From the NCBI GenBank assembly GCA_900323505.1, contig OOIN01000025.1, positions 1-64,000 of the forward strand: DNA of 64,000 bases, in the 5' to 3' direction. Shown here one piece after another: positions 28,282 through 40,591 of the stretch. The translations under genes were made by a program, and so were the position numbers. This DNA comes from Ustilago trichophora (Eukaryota > Basidiomycota > Ustilaginomycetes > Ustilaginales > Ustilaginaceae). How positions within the stretch are numbered: the stretch's first letter is position 1; each line of letters opens with the position of its first letter. The notes beneath the pieces were generated by a model. The model did not search any database, had not been told where the DNA came from, and was given only the letters and a program-made list of their open reading frames with translations.

Positions 28282-31200
28282 ATGGCGCCGAGAAAGAAGA
28301 ATCCCGCCATCAAGTCGAGCGGCACCACTTCTTCCAAAGCCTCGCCTCTTCCAGATTGGGTCAAAGGTGGAGGTCCCAAACCGCCTCCCTCCTACACCAA
28401 GGCTGCCAAACAGCAGCAGTCCAAAGATGCACCTCCGGCCAAAGATGGAGCAGCAGCAGCAGGGACAGGCTCTTCTGCTTCAGCAGCTGGTCAAGGGCAG
28501 AGAGAGATGCTCTTCCCTCCAGGTAGCAAGACGCCGCTCAACATGCTCTACGAACGGATCAACAAGCTGCCAGGTTGGGAGAAACCCATCGTCGAGCCAC
28601 GCAGGCACAAGGAAGGATACAGCTGTGCCATCACACTTAAAAAGGTCAACAAGAAGGATGCTTCCAATCCATTCACTGTCGTCTTTGAGCCCAAGGAACC
28701 AGGACTGCGACTCGAATGCCAGTCGAGCTTGGAAGCCAAGCACTGGGGTGCAACTTATGCTCTTTTCCGCATCTTCAACCATCTCTCTCTCAACCTTGCC
28801 CTTCCACCAGGTCCACGAGAGTACTGGGTCAAGATGGAGGCGTACAAGAAGTCCGCACCGAGCCATCAGGACTGGATGTGGGAATCGGATCCTTTCGAGG
28901 CTGCAGCCAAGAGGGAGGCGGAAAAGGCAAAAAAGGAGCAAGAGAAGCAAGCGGCTGCCGACGCCGCCAGCAGAGGCGAAGTTGGTATCGTCAATGGCAA
29001 ACTCAATGGCGCAGGTAAGCCGCTGAGCAAAGCGTGGCAGGAAGCAAAGGAGGTCCGATTGGCCAGCAAGCTGCGGGAAAAAATCGAAGCAACCATTCGC
29101 AAAGCCATGAGCATCTTCCCTGCCGCCAGCACCGTGCCTTTGGATCTCATTGAAGAGGATCAAGATCCGAATGCGGCAGACGCTACTGGGCCCAAGGTCG
29201 ATGCGGCTGGGCTGGAAAAGGAGCTGACGTCGTACGGCTTCCGACGTGGACATGCTCGCAGCGCCATCTCTTGGCTCACCTCGGCACGTACTGCACTCTC
29301 GAATCCATCTTCATCCACTGCGGCTGCCGCAGCTGCTCTCGTCGATCCGATGCTGGCATCTGCTGCCAATCTGGCCGATCGCGAGGCTGCACTCGAATAT
29401 CTGATGCTCTACACCCCCGAGGAGGATCTCCCGACGAGGTTCAAACCGAGCACGTCTTCGGAAAGCTTTGTCACAGCTTCCAAAGCCGGTGCGGGAGGAG
29501 ATGCGCTTGCGATCGGCTGGGCCGTGGATAAACTGGCCAAGCAAGCAGGTTTCCCCAGACACGCCATCCAAAGTGTATTCAAGCGCATTGCTGCAGCTGA
29601 ACGTGCGCAAGGAATTGAGCTGCCGAGGACGGTCAAGGAAGGTTTGGCGTTGGAAATGCTCCTTCGACAGATGGCCGGGTGGGATGCCGTCGAACAAGTT
29701 GAAGAAGCTTGGACGTCGGAGGCGCTGCTCGATGCCACCCTCTCTTTCTCAAGCGCCATCGACGAGGCGGACAAAGAGGACATTGATACGAAGCGGGCCG
29801 ATGAGCGCACGGCGGTTGAAGCCGTGTTGGGCGACGATCGAGTGGTCGTCCCCTCCGAACACGAGCGATTGAGTTCGCAAGACTACGACATTACCATTGC
29901 CGGGCCCGGTACACCAGCCGGCGGTAAGGAGGATGTTCGACTGCGCATCTCGTCTCATCCCCTTGCCCTGTATCCCTTGGCGCGTGAGAAGGCAGAGACG
30001 TTTGCGCTGCCTGCATTCTACATCGTTTCCAGGACACTTCCGTCTTACCTCAAACTTGCTCTCACCCAGCATGTGCTTTGTGCTTTCCAAGGCGACAACA
30101 GACGTGCTGACTGGTTCGATGCAGTCGAGGCGGGTGACGGGGGAGTCCTGCTTGGATTGGTGGAGGAGTTGGAAAGCACCTGGTCAAAGATTGTAGACGA
30201 CCCACCCCTCCTCAACAGCATCATGCGCTTCCTGATGGCCACAGAGCAAAATGATGCGAGCGTCGAAGCTACACCAGAGACGTCACGCGCTGCCACTCCC
30301 ACTGGTCACGCCAAGACAGGCAGCAAGCGAAGAGGCGGCGGAGTCAAAGCGCTGAGGCGCGACCCTCAGATCGACTCCCTGCTGCAAAGGCAACAAAAGC
30401 AACTGCATACCTCAGCAAGCTACTCCAAGATGGACGCCATTCGAAGGTCGTTGCCTGCCTCCTCAGCTGCAGGCCAGATTCTGGAGCTGATCCGAACGAA
30501 TCGCGTCGTCATCATTGCTGGTGAGACGGGTTGTGGTAAAACAACCCAAGTGCCGCAATTCATCCTGGACGAAGCGATCGAAGCGGGCGCAGGTAGCGAG
30601 TGCAACATTGTAGTCACACAGCCTAGGCGTGTCAGTGCCATCGGTGTCGCATCGCGTGTCGCCGTAGAAAGAGGCGAGGAGCTGGACGGCAAGAAGAAGC
30701 CAGTCGCTTCTGGCAGCTTGGTGGGTTATGCAATTCGTGGCGAGCGCCGAGCGTCGAGGGAGTGTAGGCTACTCTTTACCACAACCGGAGTACTTTTGCG
30801 CAGATTGGGTGCCGGAGGCGACACGGATCTCAAGGGCATCTCCCACGTCGTTGTCGACGAAGTGCACGAGCGCAATGTTGATTCCGACTTCCTGCTGCTC
30901 GAATTGCGCGAGCTGCTCAAGCGAAACAGCAAGATCAAAGTGGTTCTGATGAGCGCCACGATCAACCAAGAGACATTTGCGAATTATTTCGGCAAAGCGC
31001 CATGCATCTCTATCCCAGGCCGCACCTTCCCCGTCGAGGACTATTATCTCGAGGACATTGTACGCGAAAGCGGTTTCCGTCCCTCTGGCAACGAGTTCCG
31101 CTTTGGCGCACGAGGTGGCAAGCAGATTGAAGAGGAGATGGCCCAGCTGCGTACGCATTTGCAAGGGCAGAATGTGGACGAAGAGACGATGCGAACCATC

Positions 31201-32952
31201 GAGAGCATCTCGCGTTCCGGTGGCAAAATCAGCTACGAACTTATCGGTTCTGTGGTGCGATACGTGGTGGAACGAGCGGAGAACGAGGAGCTGAGCGGGG
31301 CGGCGGACGCCAGCGTTGGTGGAGCAGTGCTGGTCTTCTGCCCCGGTGTGGGTGAGATCAGGCAAGCGATCGACGCCATCTCTACGACGTTGCGTGGACA
31401 GAGCAAGGTGGAGATCTTGCCGTTGCACGCCAACCTCACCCCGGACGAGCAGCGAAAGGTGTTCCAGCCAGTACGTGCAGGATACCGCAAGATTGTTGTA
31501 TCGACCAATGTCGCCGAGACGTCGATCACGATTCCCGATGTGTCGTACGTTGTTGACACGGGTAGGGTCAAGGAGACGCGCTTTGAGCCAGAGAGCGGAT
31601 TGACGAGGTTGGTCGAGTGCTGGGCGTCACGCGCCGCATGCAAACAGCGTCGAGGTCGTGCCGGTCGTGTACGCGCGGGAGAGTGCTTCCGATTGTACTC
31701 GAGGTTTGTGGACGAGAAGAAGATGGCGGCACAGCAGACGCCCGAAATGCGTAGAGTGCCGCTTGAGTCCCTCTTCCTCGAGGTGAAATCGATGCGCGAG
31801 GACGAAGATGTCAAGGAGTACCTCAACAAGGCGTTGGATCCTCCTAGCCTGGCATCGATGGACGCAGCGCTGAGCAACCTGATCGAAGCGGGTGCCTTGC
31901 AAGCCGACCGAGGCTACAAGAGCAGATTGACATCGTTGGGTAAGCACTTGGCACAGCTGCCCCTGGATTTGCGATTGGCCAAGCTGCTCATCATGGGGAC
32001 CATCTTTGGATGCCTGGGACCCATGTTGACCGTGGCGAGCATCATGTCGTGCAAGCCACTGTTTGCAGCGCCATACGAGAAGCGAGAGGAGGTGAGCAAA
32101 GCAAGGGCAAGCTTTGCAGCTGCAGGATGTCGGAGCGATCTGCTTGCGGATGCAGCTGCATTCGAGCAGTGGCAAACGATGCGAGCTGAACGCAAATCCA
32201 ACGGAGAGATTCGAGATTGGTGCGAAAGCAACTTTATCTCGCAATCGACGCTGAGAGATATCCAGACCAACCGATTGGATCTGCTGCTGCACTTGCAAGA
32301 GATGGGCTTTGTTCCCAACAGCTACAGCCCATTTGGTGTCTACGACGATGAGGTCTACGACAAGAATGCCAAGCATACCGGTGTGCTGCGATCGGTGATT
32401 CTGGCAGGATTGTGGCCGTCGGTGGTACGCATCGATTTGCCCTCGGCCAAGTTTGACCAATCGTCGAGTGGTACGGTGCAGCGAGAGGCGGAAGCGAGGC
32501 AAGTCAAGTACTTTGATCGCAACGGCCGCGTATTTTTGCATCCCTCGTCGACGCTGTTCAGCTGCAAAGGATTCGAGTCTTCGTATCTGACGACATTTGC
32601 CAAGAGTTCGACGGGTGCGGCGGCTGAGTCCAAGGTATATCTGCGCGATGCCACCGAGGTACCGCTGTTTGGACTGTTGCTGTTTGGAGGCAAGCTCAAG
32701 ATCAACCACTTTGCGGGTGGGATCGGGATTGGAACGAATCAGGCGGTGGAGAAGGGGAGCAAGGAGGAGAACTGGGTTCGACTGCGCGCCAATGCCAGGA
32801 TTGGAGTGTTGTGCGCCCAGTTAAGAAGATTGCTCGATGCTGTTCTGGATCACGCGATTGATGAACCTCAGGAAATGTTTGCTGCGCCAGGATGCAAAGA
32901 GGTATTGCAAGTGATTGGCGAAGTGCTCGAACGGGATGGTCTCGCAGCATAA
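28282..32952 (+). CDS. DEAH-box RNA helicase (DHX29/DHX57/YLR419W-like)
   Basis: A single-exon 1556-aa protein. The first 700 residues are non-helicase: a basic N-terminus, a block near 90-190 (LNMLYERINKLPGWEKP...EPGLRLECQSSLEAKHWGAT), a charged coiled stretch, and a UBA-like segment (KELTSYGFRRGHARSAISWL, about 310). The helicase core follows with motif I AGETGCGKTT (about 746), motif II DEVHERN (about 857; DEVH rather than DEAH), motif III SAT (about 890), TNVAETSITIP (motif V) and QRRGRAGR (motif VI, about 1122). Winged-helix, ratchet and OB-fold domains occupy the C-terminus. The layout matches the DHX57/Ucp12 group; related proteins act in translation or RNA remodelling, but the target is not shown by sequence. 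All ATPase motifs are intact. Confidence 0.93.
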   Translation: MAPRKKNPAIKSSGTTSSKASPLPDWVKGGGPKPPPSYTKAAKQQQSKDAPPAKDGAAAAGTGSSASAAGQGQREMLFPPGSKTPLNMLYERINKLPGWEKPIVEPRRHKEGYSCAITLKKVNKKDASNPFTVVFEPKEPGLRLECQSSLEAKHWGATYALFRIFNHLSLNLALPPGPREYWVKMEAYKKSAPSHQDWMWESDPFEAAAKREAEKAKKEQEKQAAADAASRGEVGIVNGKLNGAGKPLSKAWQEAKEVRLASKLREKIEATIRKAMSIFPAASTVPLDLIEEDQDPNAADATGPKVDAAGLEKELTSYGFRRGHARSAISWLTSARTALSNPSSSTAAAAAALVDPMLASAANLADREAALEYLMLYTPEEDLPTRFKPSTSSESFVTASKAGAGGDALAIGWAVDKLAKQAGFPRHAIQSVFKRIAAAERAQGIELPRTVKEGLALEMLLRQMAGWDAVEQVEEAWTSEALLDATLSFSSAIDEADKEDIDTKRADERTAVEAVLGDDRVVVPSEHERLSSQDYDITIAGPGTPAGGKEDVRLRISSHPLALYPLAREKAETFALPAFYIVSRTLPSYLKLALTQHVLCAFQGDNRRADWFDAVEAGDGGVLLGLVEELESTWSKIVDDPPLLNSIMRFLMATEQNDASVEATPETSRAATPTGHAKTGSKRRGGGVKALRRDPQIDSLLQRQQKQLHTSASYSKMDAIRRSLPASSAAGQILELIRTNRVVIIAGETGCGKTTQVPQFILDEAIEAGAGSECNIVVTQPRRVSAIGVASRVAVERGEELDGKKKPVASGSLVGYAIRGERRASRECRLLFTTTGVLLRRLGAGGDTDLKGISHVVVDEVHERNVDSDFLLLELRELLKRNSKIKVVLMSATINQETFANYFGKAPCISIPGRTFPVEDYYLEDIVRESGFRPSGNEFRFGARGGKQIEEEMAQLRTHLQGQNVDEETMRTIESISRSGGKISYELIGSVVRYVVERAENEELSGAADASVGGAVLVFCPGVGEIRQAIDAISTTLRGQSKVEILPLHANLTPDEQRKVFQPVRAGYRKIVVSTNVAETSITIPDVSYVVDTGRVKETRFEPESGLTRLVECWASRAACKQRRGRAGRVRAGECFRLYSRFVDEKKMAAQQTPEMRRVPLESLFLEVKSMREDEDVKEYLNKALDPPSLASMDAALSNLIEAGALQADRGYKSRLTSLGKHLAQLPLDLRLAKLLIMGTIFGCLGPMLTVASIMSCKPLFAAPYEKREEVSKARASFAAAGCRSDLLADAAAFEQWQTMRAERKSNGEIRDWCESNFISQSTLRDIQTNRLDLLLHLQEMGFVPNSYSPFGVYDDEVYDKNAKHTGVLRSVILAGLWPSVVRIDLPSAKFDQSSSGTVQREAEARQVKYFDRNGRVFLHPSSTLFSCKGFESSYLTTFAKSSTGAAAESKVYLRDATEVPLFGLLLFGGKLKINHFAGGIGIGTNQAVEKGSKEENWVRLRANARIGVLCAQLRRLLDAVLDHAIDEPQEMFAAPGCKEVLQVIGEVLERDGLAA

Positions 32953-33748
32953 AAGGTCAGCCACGGAGCCTGCTCCGACTGAAAAGCACAGCCCCCTTGA
33001 ATCTCACAGAACTTCAATACAATGCTTTTTTGACGCTACAATCCCTCTCTTTGTAAATATACCGCAGCGTGATGTTTGAGATGGAGGTTAGAGTAGGAAC
33101 AGACCCAACGTGCATCGACTGAGATGGCAAACGCCTCCTTCTCCTCCGAATCGAGAAATCGGGGTAGATTCCGGATCGCACCGATTTGCCTAGTTTGAGC
33201 TGCATGACCGTCGCGGCTTATCGTGGACCGCATGGCAATTACGTAGATGCGTGACACGCTTGAGCTTGCAATTTTCAGTTTCCGATTGCCGTTGTGAGAG
33301 AGAGGGGTTTTCTCCACTTTGGCCAACACAGCCTTGCAGCTCAGCACAGAGAGAGGCATGGTGCGATCAAAGCCGATTTTTCAAGAGAGAAAGAGTGCAG
33401 GTCACAAGTGTCTCCAAGAGGCAGTTGGACCCTTCGCTTTGGGCAACCGCCTCCTTCTCTCATGACCCTGTCAGCCGTCGGTTCTTCCGTGTTCTCTCTC
33501 TTCTTTCCTTCCATCGTCACGTTACAACCACCTCACGTCCTCCCCGTTGCTGTCACGAAACAAAGACTTTGCTGCGCTTTTCTCCTTTGGCGACTGTCAC
33601 TCCTCTTATCCCCCACTGATCTGTCGGGACAGCGGGCAGGTCTCTTTTGCTTCCTGATTCCGATCGGATTCATCACTTCGGACCATCCGCTTCTTCCTCC
33701 TCTCACGTCGCCGTCGCCATCATTCGTCACTGATCCTCCGTCTCCATC
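32953..33748. other. Intergenic region upstream of myosin-I
   Basis: About 800 bp. The last 200 bp are pyrimidine-rich, as expected for a strong fungal leader and promoter. No gene seen. Confidence 0.5.
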
Positions 33749-36700
33749 ATGGCCATCTCCAAAAAGGCTGGCGCCAAAAAGGCCGGTGCCGCCTCTAAAC
33801 CGCCTCCCTCCAAATCCGGTCCAGCTACTTCCAAGGGCGGCGTTGCAAAAGCAGACTGGCGGGAAGGCTTCAAAAAGGCGCAAGCGGGCGTATCAGACAT
33901 GACCCTCCTCTCCAAGGTCACCAACGAAGCCATCAACGAAAACCTTCAAAAACGTTTCCAGAATGCAGAGATCTACACTTACATCGGCAACGTACTCATC
34001 TCGGTCAACCCTTTCCGTGACCTCGGCATCTACACCGACGAGATCCTCCAATCCTATCGTGGCAAGAACCGTCTCGAGATGACCCCTCACGTCTTTGCCA
34101 TCGCTGAGGGTGCCTATTACAACATGAACGCATACAAGGAGAATCAATGTGTCATCATCTCGGGCGAATCCGGTGCAGGCAAGACAGAAGCTGCCAAGCG
34201 TATCATGCAGTACATTGCCGCTGTCAGTGGTGGCTCTAACAGCGGAATTCAGGATGTCAAGGACATGGTGCTTGCCACCAATCCTCTACTCGAAAGCTTT
34301 GGGTGTGCAAAGACGCTCAGGAACAACAACTCGTCTCGACACGGAAAGTACCTCGAAATCATGTTCAACGCACAAGGCGAGCCCATTGGTGCCAACATCA
34401 CCAACTACCTTCTCGAAAAGAATCGTGTTGTACAGCAGATCCGCGATGAGCGCAACTTTCACATCTTTTATCAGTTCACCAAAGCCGCTTCAGCAGCGCA
34501 TCGCGAAAACTACGGCATCCAGGGCCCCGAGGCGTACGCCTACACCGCCAACAGCCAGTGTCTCGATGTCAACGGCATCGATGACCACGCCGACTACAGG
34601 GAGACCATCAGCGCCATGAACACCATCGGTCTCACTGCCGACGAGCAGGACAACATCTTCCGCATGATTGCTGCCATTCTCTGGATTGGCAATGTCCAGT
34701 ACGTCGAAAACCAAGAAGGAAACGCAGAGATCTCCGATCCTGGCGTCCCAGATTTCGTTGCCTACCTCCTCGAAGTCGATGCAGGCAACGTCACAAAGGC
34801 CTTGACCCAACGGATCATGGAGACCCAGCGCGGTGGAAGGAGAGGATCCGTCTACGAGGTTCCTCTCAACCCTACTCAAGCTGCTGCTGCACGAGACGCC
34901 CTTGCAAAGGCCATCTACAACAACATGTTTGACTGGATCGTCGAGCGCATCAACCAGTCCATGAATCCTCGATCCCAGAGCGCCAACGTCATTGGTGTCC
35001 TCGACATCTACGGCTTTGAAATCTTTGACAACAACTCGTTCGAACAGCTTTGCATCAACTATGTCAACGAAAAGCTTCAGCAGATCTTTATCGAGCTCAC
35101 CCTCAAGAAGGAGCAGGAGGAGTATGCCTACGAGCAGATTCAGTGGACTCCCATCAAGTACTTCAACAACAAGATTGTATGCGACCTCATCGAAGAGAAG
35201 CGTCCTCCAGGCATCTTTTCCGCCCTCAACGATGCTTGCGCCACTGCCCACGCCGACCCTACCGCTGCCGACAACTCATTCATCCAGCGTACTGGCATGC
35301 TTTCCTCCAACCCACACTTTGATTCGCGCGGTACCAAGTTCCTCATCAAGCACTATGCCGGTGACGTCATGTACAACGTCCAGGGCATGACCGACAAGAA
35401 CAAGGACTCACTTCTCAAGGATATCCTCGACCTCGTCGACTCGAGCGCCAACTCGTACCTCCAGAAGCTCTTCCCTGACCGTCCTGACCCCAATAGCAAG
35501 AAGCGCCCTCCTACCGCCGGTGACCGTATCAAGGCCAGTGCAAATGCGCTGGTCGAGAACCTCATGCGAGCACAGCCGTCCTACATTCGAACCATCAAGC
35601 CCAACCAGAACAAGAGCCCCACCGAATACGACACTCAGGCCATTCTCCACCAGATCAAGTATCTCGGTCTGCAGGAGAACATTCGCGTTCGTCGTGCTGG
35701 TTTCGCCTACCGAAACACGTTTGAAAAGATGGTCGAGCGCTTCTACCTCTTGTCGCCCAACACTTCCTATGCCGGAGAATACACGTGGCAGGGAGATGCT
35801 CGCAGTGGCTGTGAGCGTATCCTTACCGACACCGGGATCGCTCGTGAGGAGTGGCAGATGGGCGTTACCAAGGCTTTCATCAAGAATCCAGAGACCCTCT
35901 TTGCACTCGAAACCATGCGCGACCGCTACTGGCACAACATGGCGATGCGTATCCAGCGCGCCTACCGCAACTATCTCCGTTATAAGGAGGAGTGCGCCAG
36001 GCGTATCCAGCGCATGTGGAAGAACAACAAAGAGGGCCTCCAGTACATTCAGCTGCGAGACTACGGCCACCAGGTGCTTGCTGGTCGCAAGGAGCGCAGA
36101 AGATTCAGTCTGCTCGGTTCTCGTCGCTTCATGGGTGACTATCTCGATGTCGGCGGATCCAATGGCAAGGGTGGAGGAAGCGCTGAAGGACAGATGCTCC
36201 GACAAGCCTCTGGTATGGGGCCAGGCGAGAGTGTTGCCTTCAGCAGCCGTATCCAACTGCTCGTATCGCGTCTCGGTCGATCGAGTGTCCGAAGTCCACG
36301 CTTTTTGATCTTGACCGACAAGGCTGTCTACATCCTCGTAACTCAGTTGGTCAACAAGCAGGTTTCGACCACTTGCGAGAGGCGCATCAACCTCGGCGCC
36401 ATCTCGGCGGTGGGCCTGTCTAACCTGCGAGACGACTGGGCGGTGCTCAATGTCAATGGCGCTGAGGAAGCCGATCCCGTTTTCCACTGCTACTTCAAGA
36501 CCGAGCTCGTCACTCATCTGCTGCAGAGGACGAACGGCGCTGTCAACGTCATTATCTCAAACAGTCTCGAGTACTCGAAGAAGAAGGACAAGAAGGCACA
36601 CATCACTTTCAAAAAGGACGAGATGGTCAAGAAGGACGATGTCTACAAGAGCAGTGCCGTCTCGGTCTGCTCTGGTGAGCCTGCCAACAGCGTCTCCAAG

Positions 36701-37594
36701 CCTGCGCCTAAGAAAAAGCCCGGTCTCGTTCGACCCATCACCTCAGGAAAGCTCCTGCGAGCTGGCGGTCCATCCAACCCCAACAACAAGCCCAAGCCCC
36801 GTGCCATCCCTCGTTCTACGCCAACTCCAGCCAAACTTCCCGGCAGCGGTGCGAGCAGTGCTGCTGCTCGTCCAGCTGCGGCTATCACCTCTGCGAGCGC
36901 TAGTGCGGCCCGCTCTGCCCCTCCACCTCCCCCGCCTCCCCCCGCAGCAGCCGCACCTGTCGAGCCGCAAGTACCTCGCTACAAGGCCCTGTATGCATTC
37001 GCCACCGAGAACGCCGGCGAGATGGCGCTCGAGAAGGACGACGTGGTCGAAGTCACTCAGAAGGACGAGACTGGATCCGGATGGTGGCTGGTCAAGAAGA
37101 ACGGTGTCGAAGGTTGGGCGCCTTCCAACTATCTTGAGCTCATCCCACAGGCCCCACCCAAGCCCAAAGCTGCGCCTGCCCCTCCCGTTAAGCGAGCACC
37201 TCCTCCTGCTCCCTCGGCGACGAGTTCGGGCACATCTGCGCCGACCAACCGACCTGCCGTTGCCGCCAAACCCGTCTTTGGCGGTGCAGCTCCGGCCATC
37301 CAACCCAAGCCGGCAGTCAAGACTGTTCCAGCAGGAGCCAAGCTGCACGAACGACCCGCAGCAGTACAGGCAGATGCCTCCGCTGCGCCCGTCGCCGTCA
37401 TGCCTGGTCTCGGTGCACCCGGTGGATTCGCAGCTGTCCTGGCCAAGAAGAAAGCAGAGAACGCAGCCGCAGCCGCAGCAGCAAACGGCAACGGTGCCGC
37501 CCCTCCCGTTGCTGCCAAACCTCCCGTCGCTCCAAAACCTGCGGGTGCAGCCGCAAACGGCAGAGCAATGCCTCCTCCTCCTCCCCGTCGATAA
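33749..37594 (+). CDS. MYO1: Class I myosin with SH3 domain
   Basis: A single-exon 1281-aa long-tailed myosin-I, the actin motor of endocytic patches and polarised growth. The motor has P-loop [13 protein letters not shown] (about 137-149), switch [11 protein letters not shown], switch [10 protein letters not shown], and the TEDS site GSVYEVPLN with Ser367, the residue phosphorylated by PAK-type kinases. Two IQ-like repeats ([28 protein letters not shown]) would bind calmodulin. A basic TH1 membrane-binding tail follows (about 760-970), then a Pro/Ala-rich TH2 with [12 protein letters not shown]. One SH3 domain ([20 protein letters not shown] ... [10 protein letters not shown], about 1073-1130) and a further Pro/Ala-rich end with PPPPPRR complete it. 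The acidic, Trp-containing Arp2/3-activating tip found in yeast Myo3/5 is not present. Confidence 0.96.
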   Translation: MAISKKAGAKKAGAASKPPPSKSGPATSKGGVAKADWREGFKKAQAGVSDMTLLSKVTNEAINENLQKRFQNAEIYTYIGNVLISVNPFRDLGIYTDEILQSYRGKNRLEMTPHVFAIAEGAYYNMNAYKENQCVIISGESGAGKTEAAKRIMQYIAAVSGGSNSGIQDVKDMVLATNPLLESFGCAKTLRNNNSSRHGKYLEIMFNAQGEPIGANITNYLLEKNRVVQQIRDERNFHIFYQFTKAASAAHRENYGIQGPEAYAYTANSQCLDVNGIDDHADYRETISAMNTIGLTADEQDNIFRMIAAILWIGNVQYVENQEGNAEISDPGVPDFVAYLLEVDAGNVTKALTQRIMETQRGGRRGSVYEVPLNPTQAAAARDALAKAIYNNMFDWIVERINQSMNPRSQSANVIGVLDIYGFEIFDNNSFEQLCINYVNEKLQQIFIELTLKKEQEEYAYEQIQWTPIKYFNNKIVCDLIEEKRPPGIFSALNDACATAHADPTAADNSFIQRTGMLSSNPHFDSRGTKFLIKHYAGDVMYNVQGMTDKNKDSLLKDILDLVDSSANSYLQKLFPDRPDPNSKKRPPTAGDRIKASANALVENLMRAQPSYIRTIKPNQNKSPTEYDTQAILHQIKYLGLQENIRVRRAGFAYRNTFEKMVERFYLLSPNTSYAGEYTWQGDARSGCERILTDTGIAREEWQMGVTKAFIKNPETLFALETMRDRYWHNMAMRIQRAYRNYLRYKEECARRIQRMWKNNKEGLQYIQLRDYGHQVLAGRKERRRFSLLGSRRFMGDYLDVGGSNGKGGGSAEGQMLRQASGMGPGESVAFSSRIQLLVSRLGRSSVRSPRFLILTDKAVYILVTQLVNKQVSTTCERRINLGAISAVGLSNLRDDWAVLNVNGAEEADPVFHCYFKTELVTHLLQRTNGAVNVIISNSLEYSKKKDKKAHITFKKDEMVKKDDVYKSSAVSVCSGEPANSVSKPAPKKKPGLVRPITSGKLLRAGGPSNPNNKPKPRAIPRSTPTPAKLPGSGASSAAARPAAAITSASASAARSAPPPPPPPPAAAAPVEPQVPRYKALYAFATENAGEMALEKDDVVEVTQKDETGSGWWLVKKNGVEGWAPSNYLELIPQAPPKPKAAPAPPVKRAPPPAPSATSSGTSAPTNRPAVAAKPVFGGAAPAIQPKPAVKTVPAGAKLHERPAAVQADASAAPVAVMPGLGAPGGFAAVLAKKKAENAAAAAAANGNGAAPPVAAKPPVAPKPAGAAANGRAMPPPPPRR

Positions 37595-38017
37595 ACCTCA
37601 GTGTAGAAGAGAGAACCATGTCTCGTGCAAGTTGGTCGTAAGTTAATGCGAGGCTAACGTCCCGCTTGAAGATTTGATCGAATGGTTGTGATCTGGTTTC
37701 GGCAGTGGTTTTTGTGAAAAGCCGGAAGAGCGGTTGTGTGCTGTTTCTGTTCTTTAGACGAGATGGTGATGGACATGCGGTGCGGTGCTATTTTGGCTGC
37801 AATTTGGTTGAAAAAACGGTGGCTCCATTTTTGCCGGCGTCAACCGGAGCTGGATTCAAGACACATGAAGTGTGGATTGTGCAAACTGTATTTTACAAGG
37901 GAAGCATGCTACTTTGAACTCTTAACTGCTCTTGGGCCATAAGACCGTTTCTCTGGACATTGAAGAGCAGCAAGTCAAGTTCGTCTAGATCCAGAAGTGG
38001 CATCTAAGTCGAAATGA
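37595..38017. other. Intergenic region between convergent genes
   Basis: 423 bp of 3' sequence of myosin-I and the rhamnosidase gene. Nothing else recognised. Confidence 0.5.
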
Positions 38018-40483
38018 TCACCAATTCTTGCGCTGTTTGACAACCGTCCTTCCCGAGATGCGGATTGGAAATTCCGAAGCCTGCACAACTTTGTCATTGA
38101 CGACAAAGGTGGAACGTCGCGATTCGATGGGGAGAGGGTTCGGCAGATGGAGTTCTCCTCCCTGTGGGCCGTCTACCTGCATGTTGAGCAGGCCGCGGTT
38201 GAAGTTCCAAGCGATGTTGACTGTGCCTTTGGGTGTTGGTTGACGGCCCGAGACGGAGGTGAGGCCGAGGGTGATTGGTTTGACCTGCCATTTTTCGAAT
38301 CCGGGAGCGGTGGGCGTGACGCCCAGCACGTATTTGTTCAGCTCGGATGTGGGACCGGCTCCCCAGCCGTGGCAGAGCGAGGTTCCCTGACCCAATCCAG
38401 GTGTGCCGTCCGGACTCAGAGTCTCCCACATGCAGTTGGTGTAGTTCTGATTGGTAGGGTTCGCCATGGGTGCCCAAAGATTCTTGAGAAGCTTCTTGGC
38501 CGCGTTGCCGTCGCCGGCTTCGAGAGCGGCACGGAGGTGGTACGAGGATGCGTAGGGGCTGATCTTGCGAGAAAAGCCTCGAGCTTCGGTCTCGGGCGAG
38601 AAGGATAGCGGTCCAGTTTCGAGTAGCAGCTTCTCGTCCATCGTCTGTAGAATCGAAGATGGAGAAATGTCGTTGGATTGAGGGACGCCAGCCAGGATGG
38701 CAAAGGCCTGCGCGTCTTGGGCAAAGCCGTCGGTGATCTCGGAAGAAACGACGTACGCGTTCAGCGTCGAGTTCCAAAGGCGATCGTTGATGGCCTTGCG
38801 CAGCTGGGTGAGACGACTCTCGTACACCGTAGTATTGACACCAGCAGCTTCAAGTAGCGGGTTGCTCTGTTGCAAAGCATAAGCGTAGAGCGTATTGAAC
38901 TTTGCACTGGCGCCCGTCTGAGGAGGGTCATAATAATTCCAGTCACCAACCAGAGAAGAGTCGTTCAGAGTAAAGAGACCATCTTCCAACTTGGAATCCG
39001 CCCAGTCGAGCATCGACACAACTACCGGTGCCCATTTCTCTGCAAAACTCTGGTTACCGCTGTAGAAATGCGCCTGAGCCATGGCACACACCAAGTTGAA
39101 AGAGTATCCAATCAGACCAGTCGAGTTGATCGGAAGTGGAGCCGGAAGAGGAGGCTGTTGAATCTTCGCAGTGGGGACAAAGGGGCCACTGCTGAGACGG
39201 TATGAACCGAGCAGATCGATGGAGCCGTCGATGAACTCGGTTGCACAGGTGCTGGCGAGGTTGACGCCGATGGAAACGTCGAGATCGCCGTTGTAAGCGA
39301 TTCGATCACGACGGGATCCATCAACGATGGTGTTGAGCGGATTGTTGCCCATGAGGAACTCAGTGAGGAATGTACGGTTGGTCAGGGCGTTAGCGTAGAT
39401 GACTGCGCCAGAGGTCGCATCTGTTACCTCGAGGTTTTTGAACGTGGCAGAGTGGGCAAATGGAGCACCCAGACCAAAGGAGCCAAAAACAAAGTCGTCT
39501 TGAGAGAACGACGTGATATTCCGATTGCTGATTGAAACCGTCACATTGGAACCTTGTACACTGACGATTGCAGGGACGAAGTCGGTCGAGAGCAGAGGCT
39601 CGAAGGTAGCGTTGGCGATGGCCGTAGACTTGTCCGAGTTGATAGCTGTGACGGTACCTTGGACCACATCGACCGAGATGTACAGTCCGGCGTTGAGGGT
39701 GTCCATGCGCACACCAATGACAAAAGCGCCCGTGTTTGGCTTGACATTGACAGAGACACTGTAATCGGTCAGAGTAGCACCCAAGGGATAGTTCTGGGGA
39801 GCCAGGGCCTCGACGAAGGATCCATCCGAGGTGACGAGCCAAAAATCGGGGATGGTGTTGCTGGGAATTTCGGTCAGCTGGGCTGTGCGGGCACCAGTGC
39901 TCCAAATACGTGTGATATCCTCGTCCGAGGACTCAAAGCCGCCTGGAAGGTCTTTGATAGGAGTCGAGTGGACAGTAGCTCGAGAACCGATCTTTGCCAG
40001 CTCGAGCTCTCCAGCAGAGGAGAGGTTGAACTTCTGGTAGCGAAAGCCACCCTGAATGAGGCGATTTTCAAACACCTCTGGCTTTGAGATGTTGAATCGC
40101 TTGACTCGATAGCTATCCATGGCTGCTGCCATGGTGATAGGACCGTCGCTCTGTTGGTGTTTCGGGAAGAGATGATGATCAGTACATGCTCAAATACCAA
40201 AAGAGGGGGGAAGACGGAGTCGTACCATGTATGAGTCGAAAGCGGTGCGTTCTTCCGCATAAGAGACTTCCAATATCGAAGTGTTGCCAGAAGCAGAGAC
40301 AACTTCAAAGGTCGGATGACCCTCAAAGTTTTCGCCAAAGTCGACGATTTGGATGTCGGGCGTTTCGCCGTTCGACTTGAGCTTGATCGACTTGATTGAG
40401 GCGTACTGGACTTGGTCGAGAGCCAGGGCCTGGTATGGCGTCCAGGCCAGCGCGACTAACCCGAGACACGTAGCTATCTTCAT
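38018..40483 (-). CDS. Secreted alpha-L-rhamnosidase-like glycoside hydrolase (GH78 type)
   Basis: Two exons: 40226-40483 and 38018-40150, with a 75-nt intron between the codons for TAFDSYM and SDGPIT; 796 aa. The N-terminus MKIATCLGLVALAWTPYQALA is a signal peptide. Beta-sandwich regions (HPTFEVVSASGNTSILEVSY; a jelly-roll block around TLTDYSVSVNVKPNTGAFVIGV) precede an (alpha/alpha)6 barrel (about 480-690). Its end, CMWETLSPDGT...GTSLCHGWGAGPTSELNKYVLG, is diagnostic of bacterial/fungal rhamnosidase-type enzymes. A C-terminal beta domain follows (PKGTVNIAWNF). It would release terminal rhamnose from plant glycans or glycolipids. The general-acid region cannot be assigned with certainty by eye. 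Multiple N-glycosylation sites fit secretion. A TATA box lies 100 bp upstream. Confidence 0.87.
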
Positions 40484-40582
40484 GCTGGGTGATCTTGGGA
40501 GTGACGAGAACTAAAATCGAGGTACAATCGAGGGTTGCGATGCTCTTTGAAAAGTTGCAGACGGGCGAGCGTGACAACATTG

Positions 40583-40591
40583 TTTATATAT
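40583..40591 (-). promoter_or_regulatory. TATA box of the rhamnosidase gene
   Basis: ATATATAAA on the minus strand, 100 bp upstream of the start codon at 40483. Confidence 0.55.
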
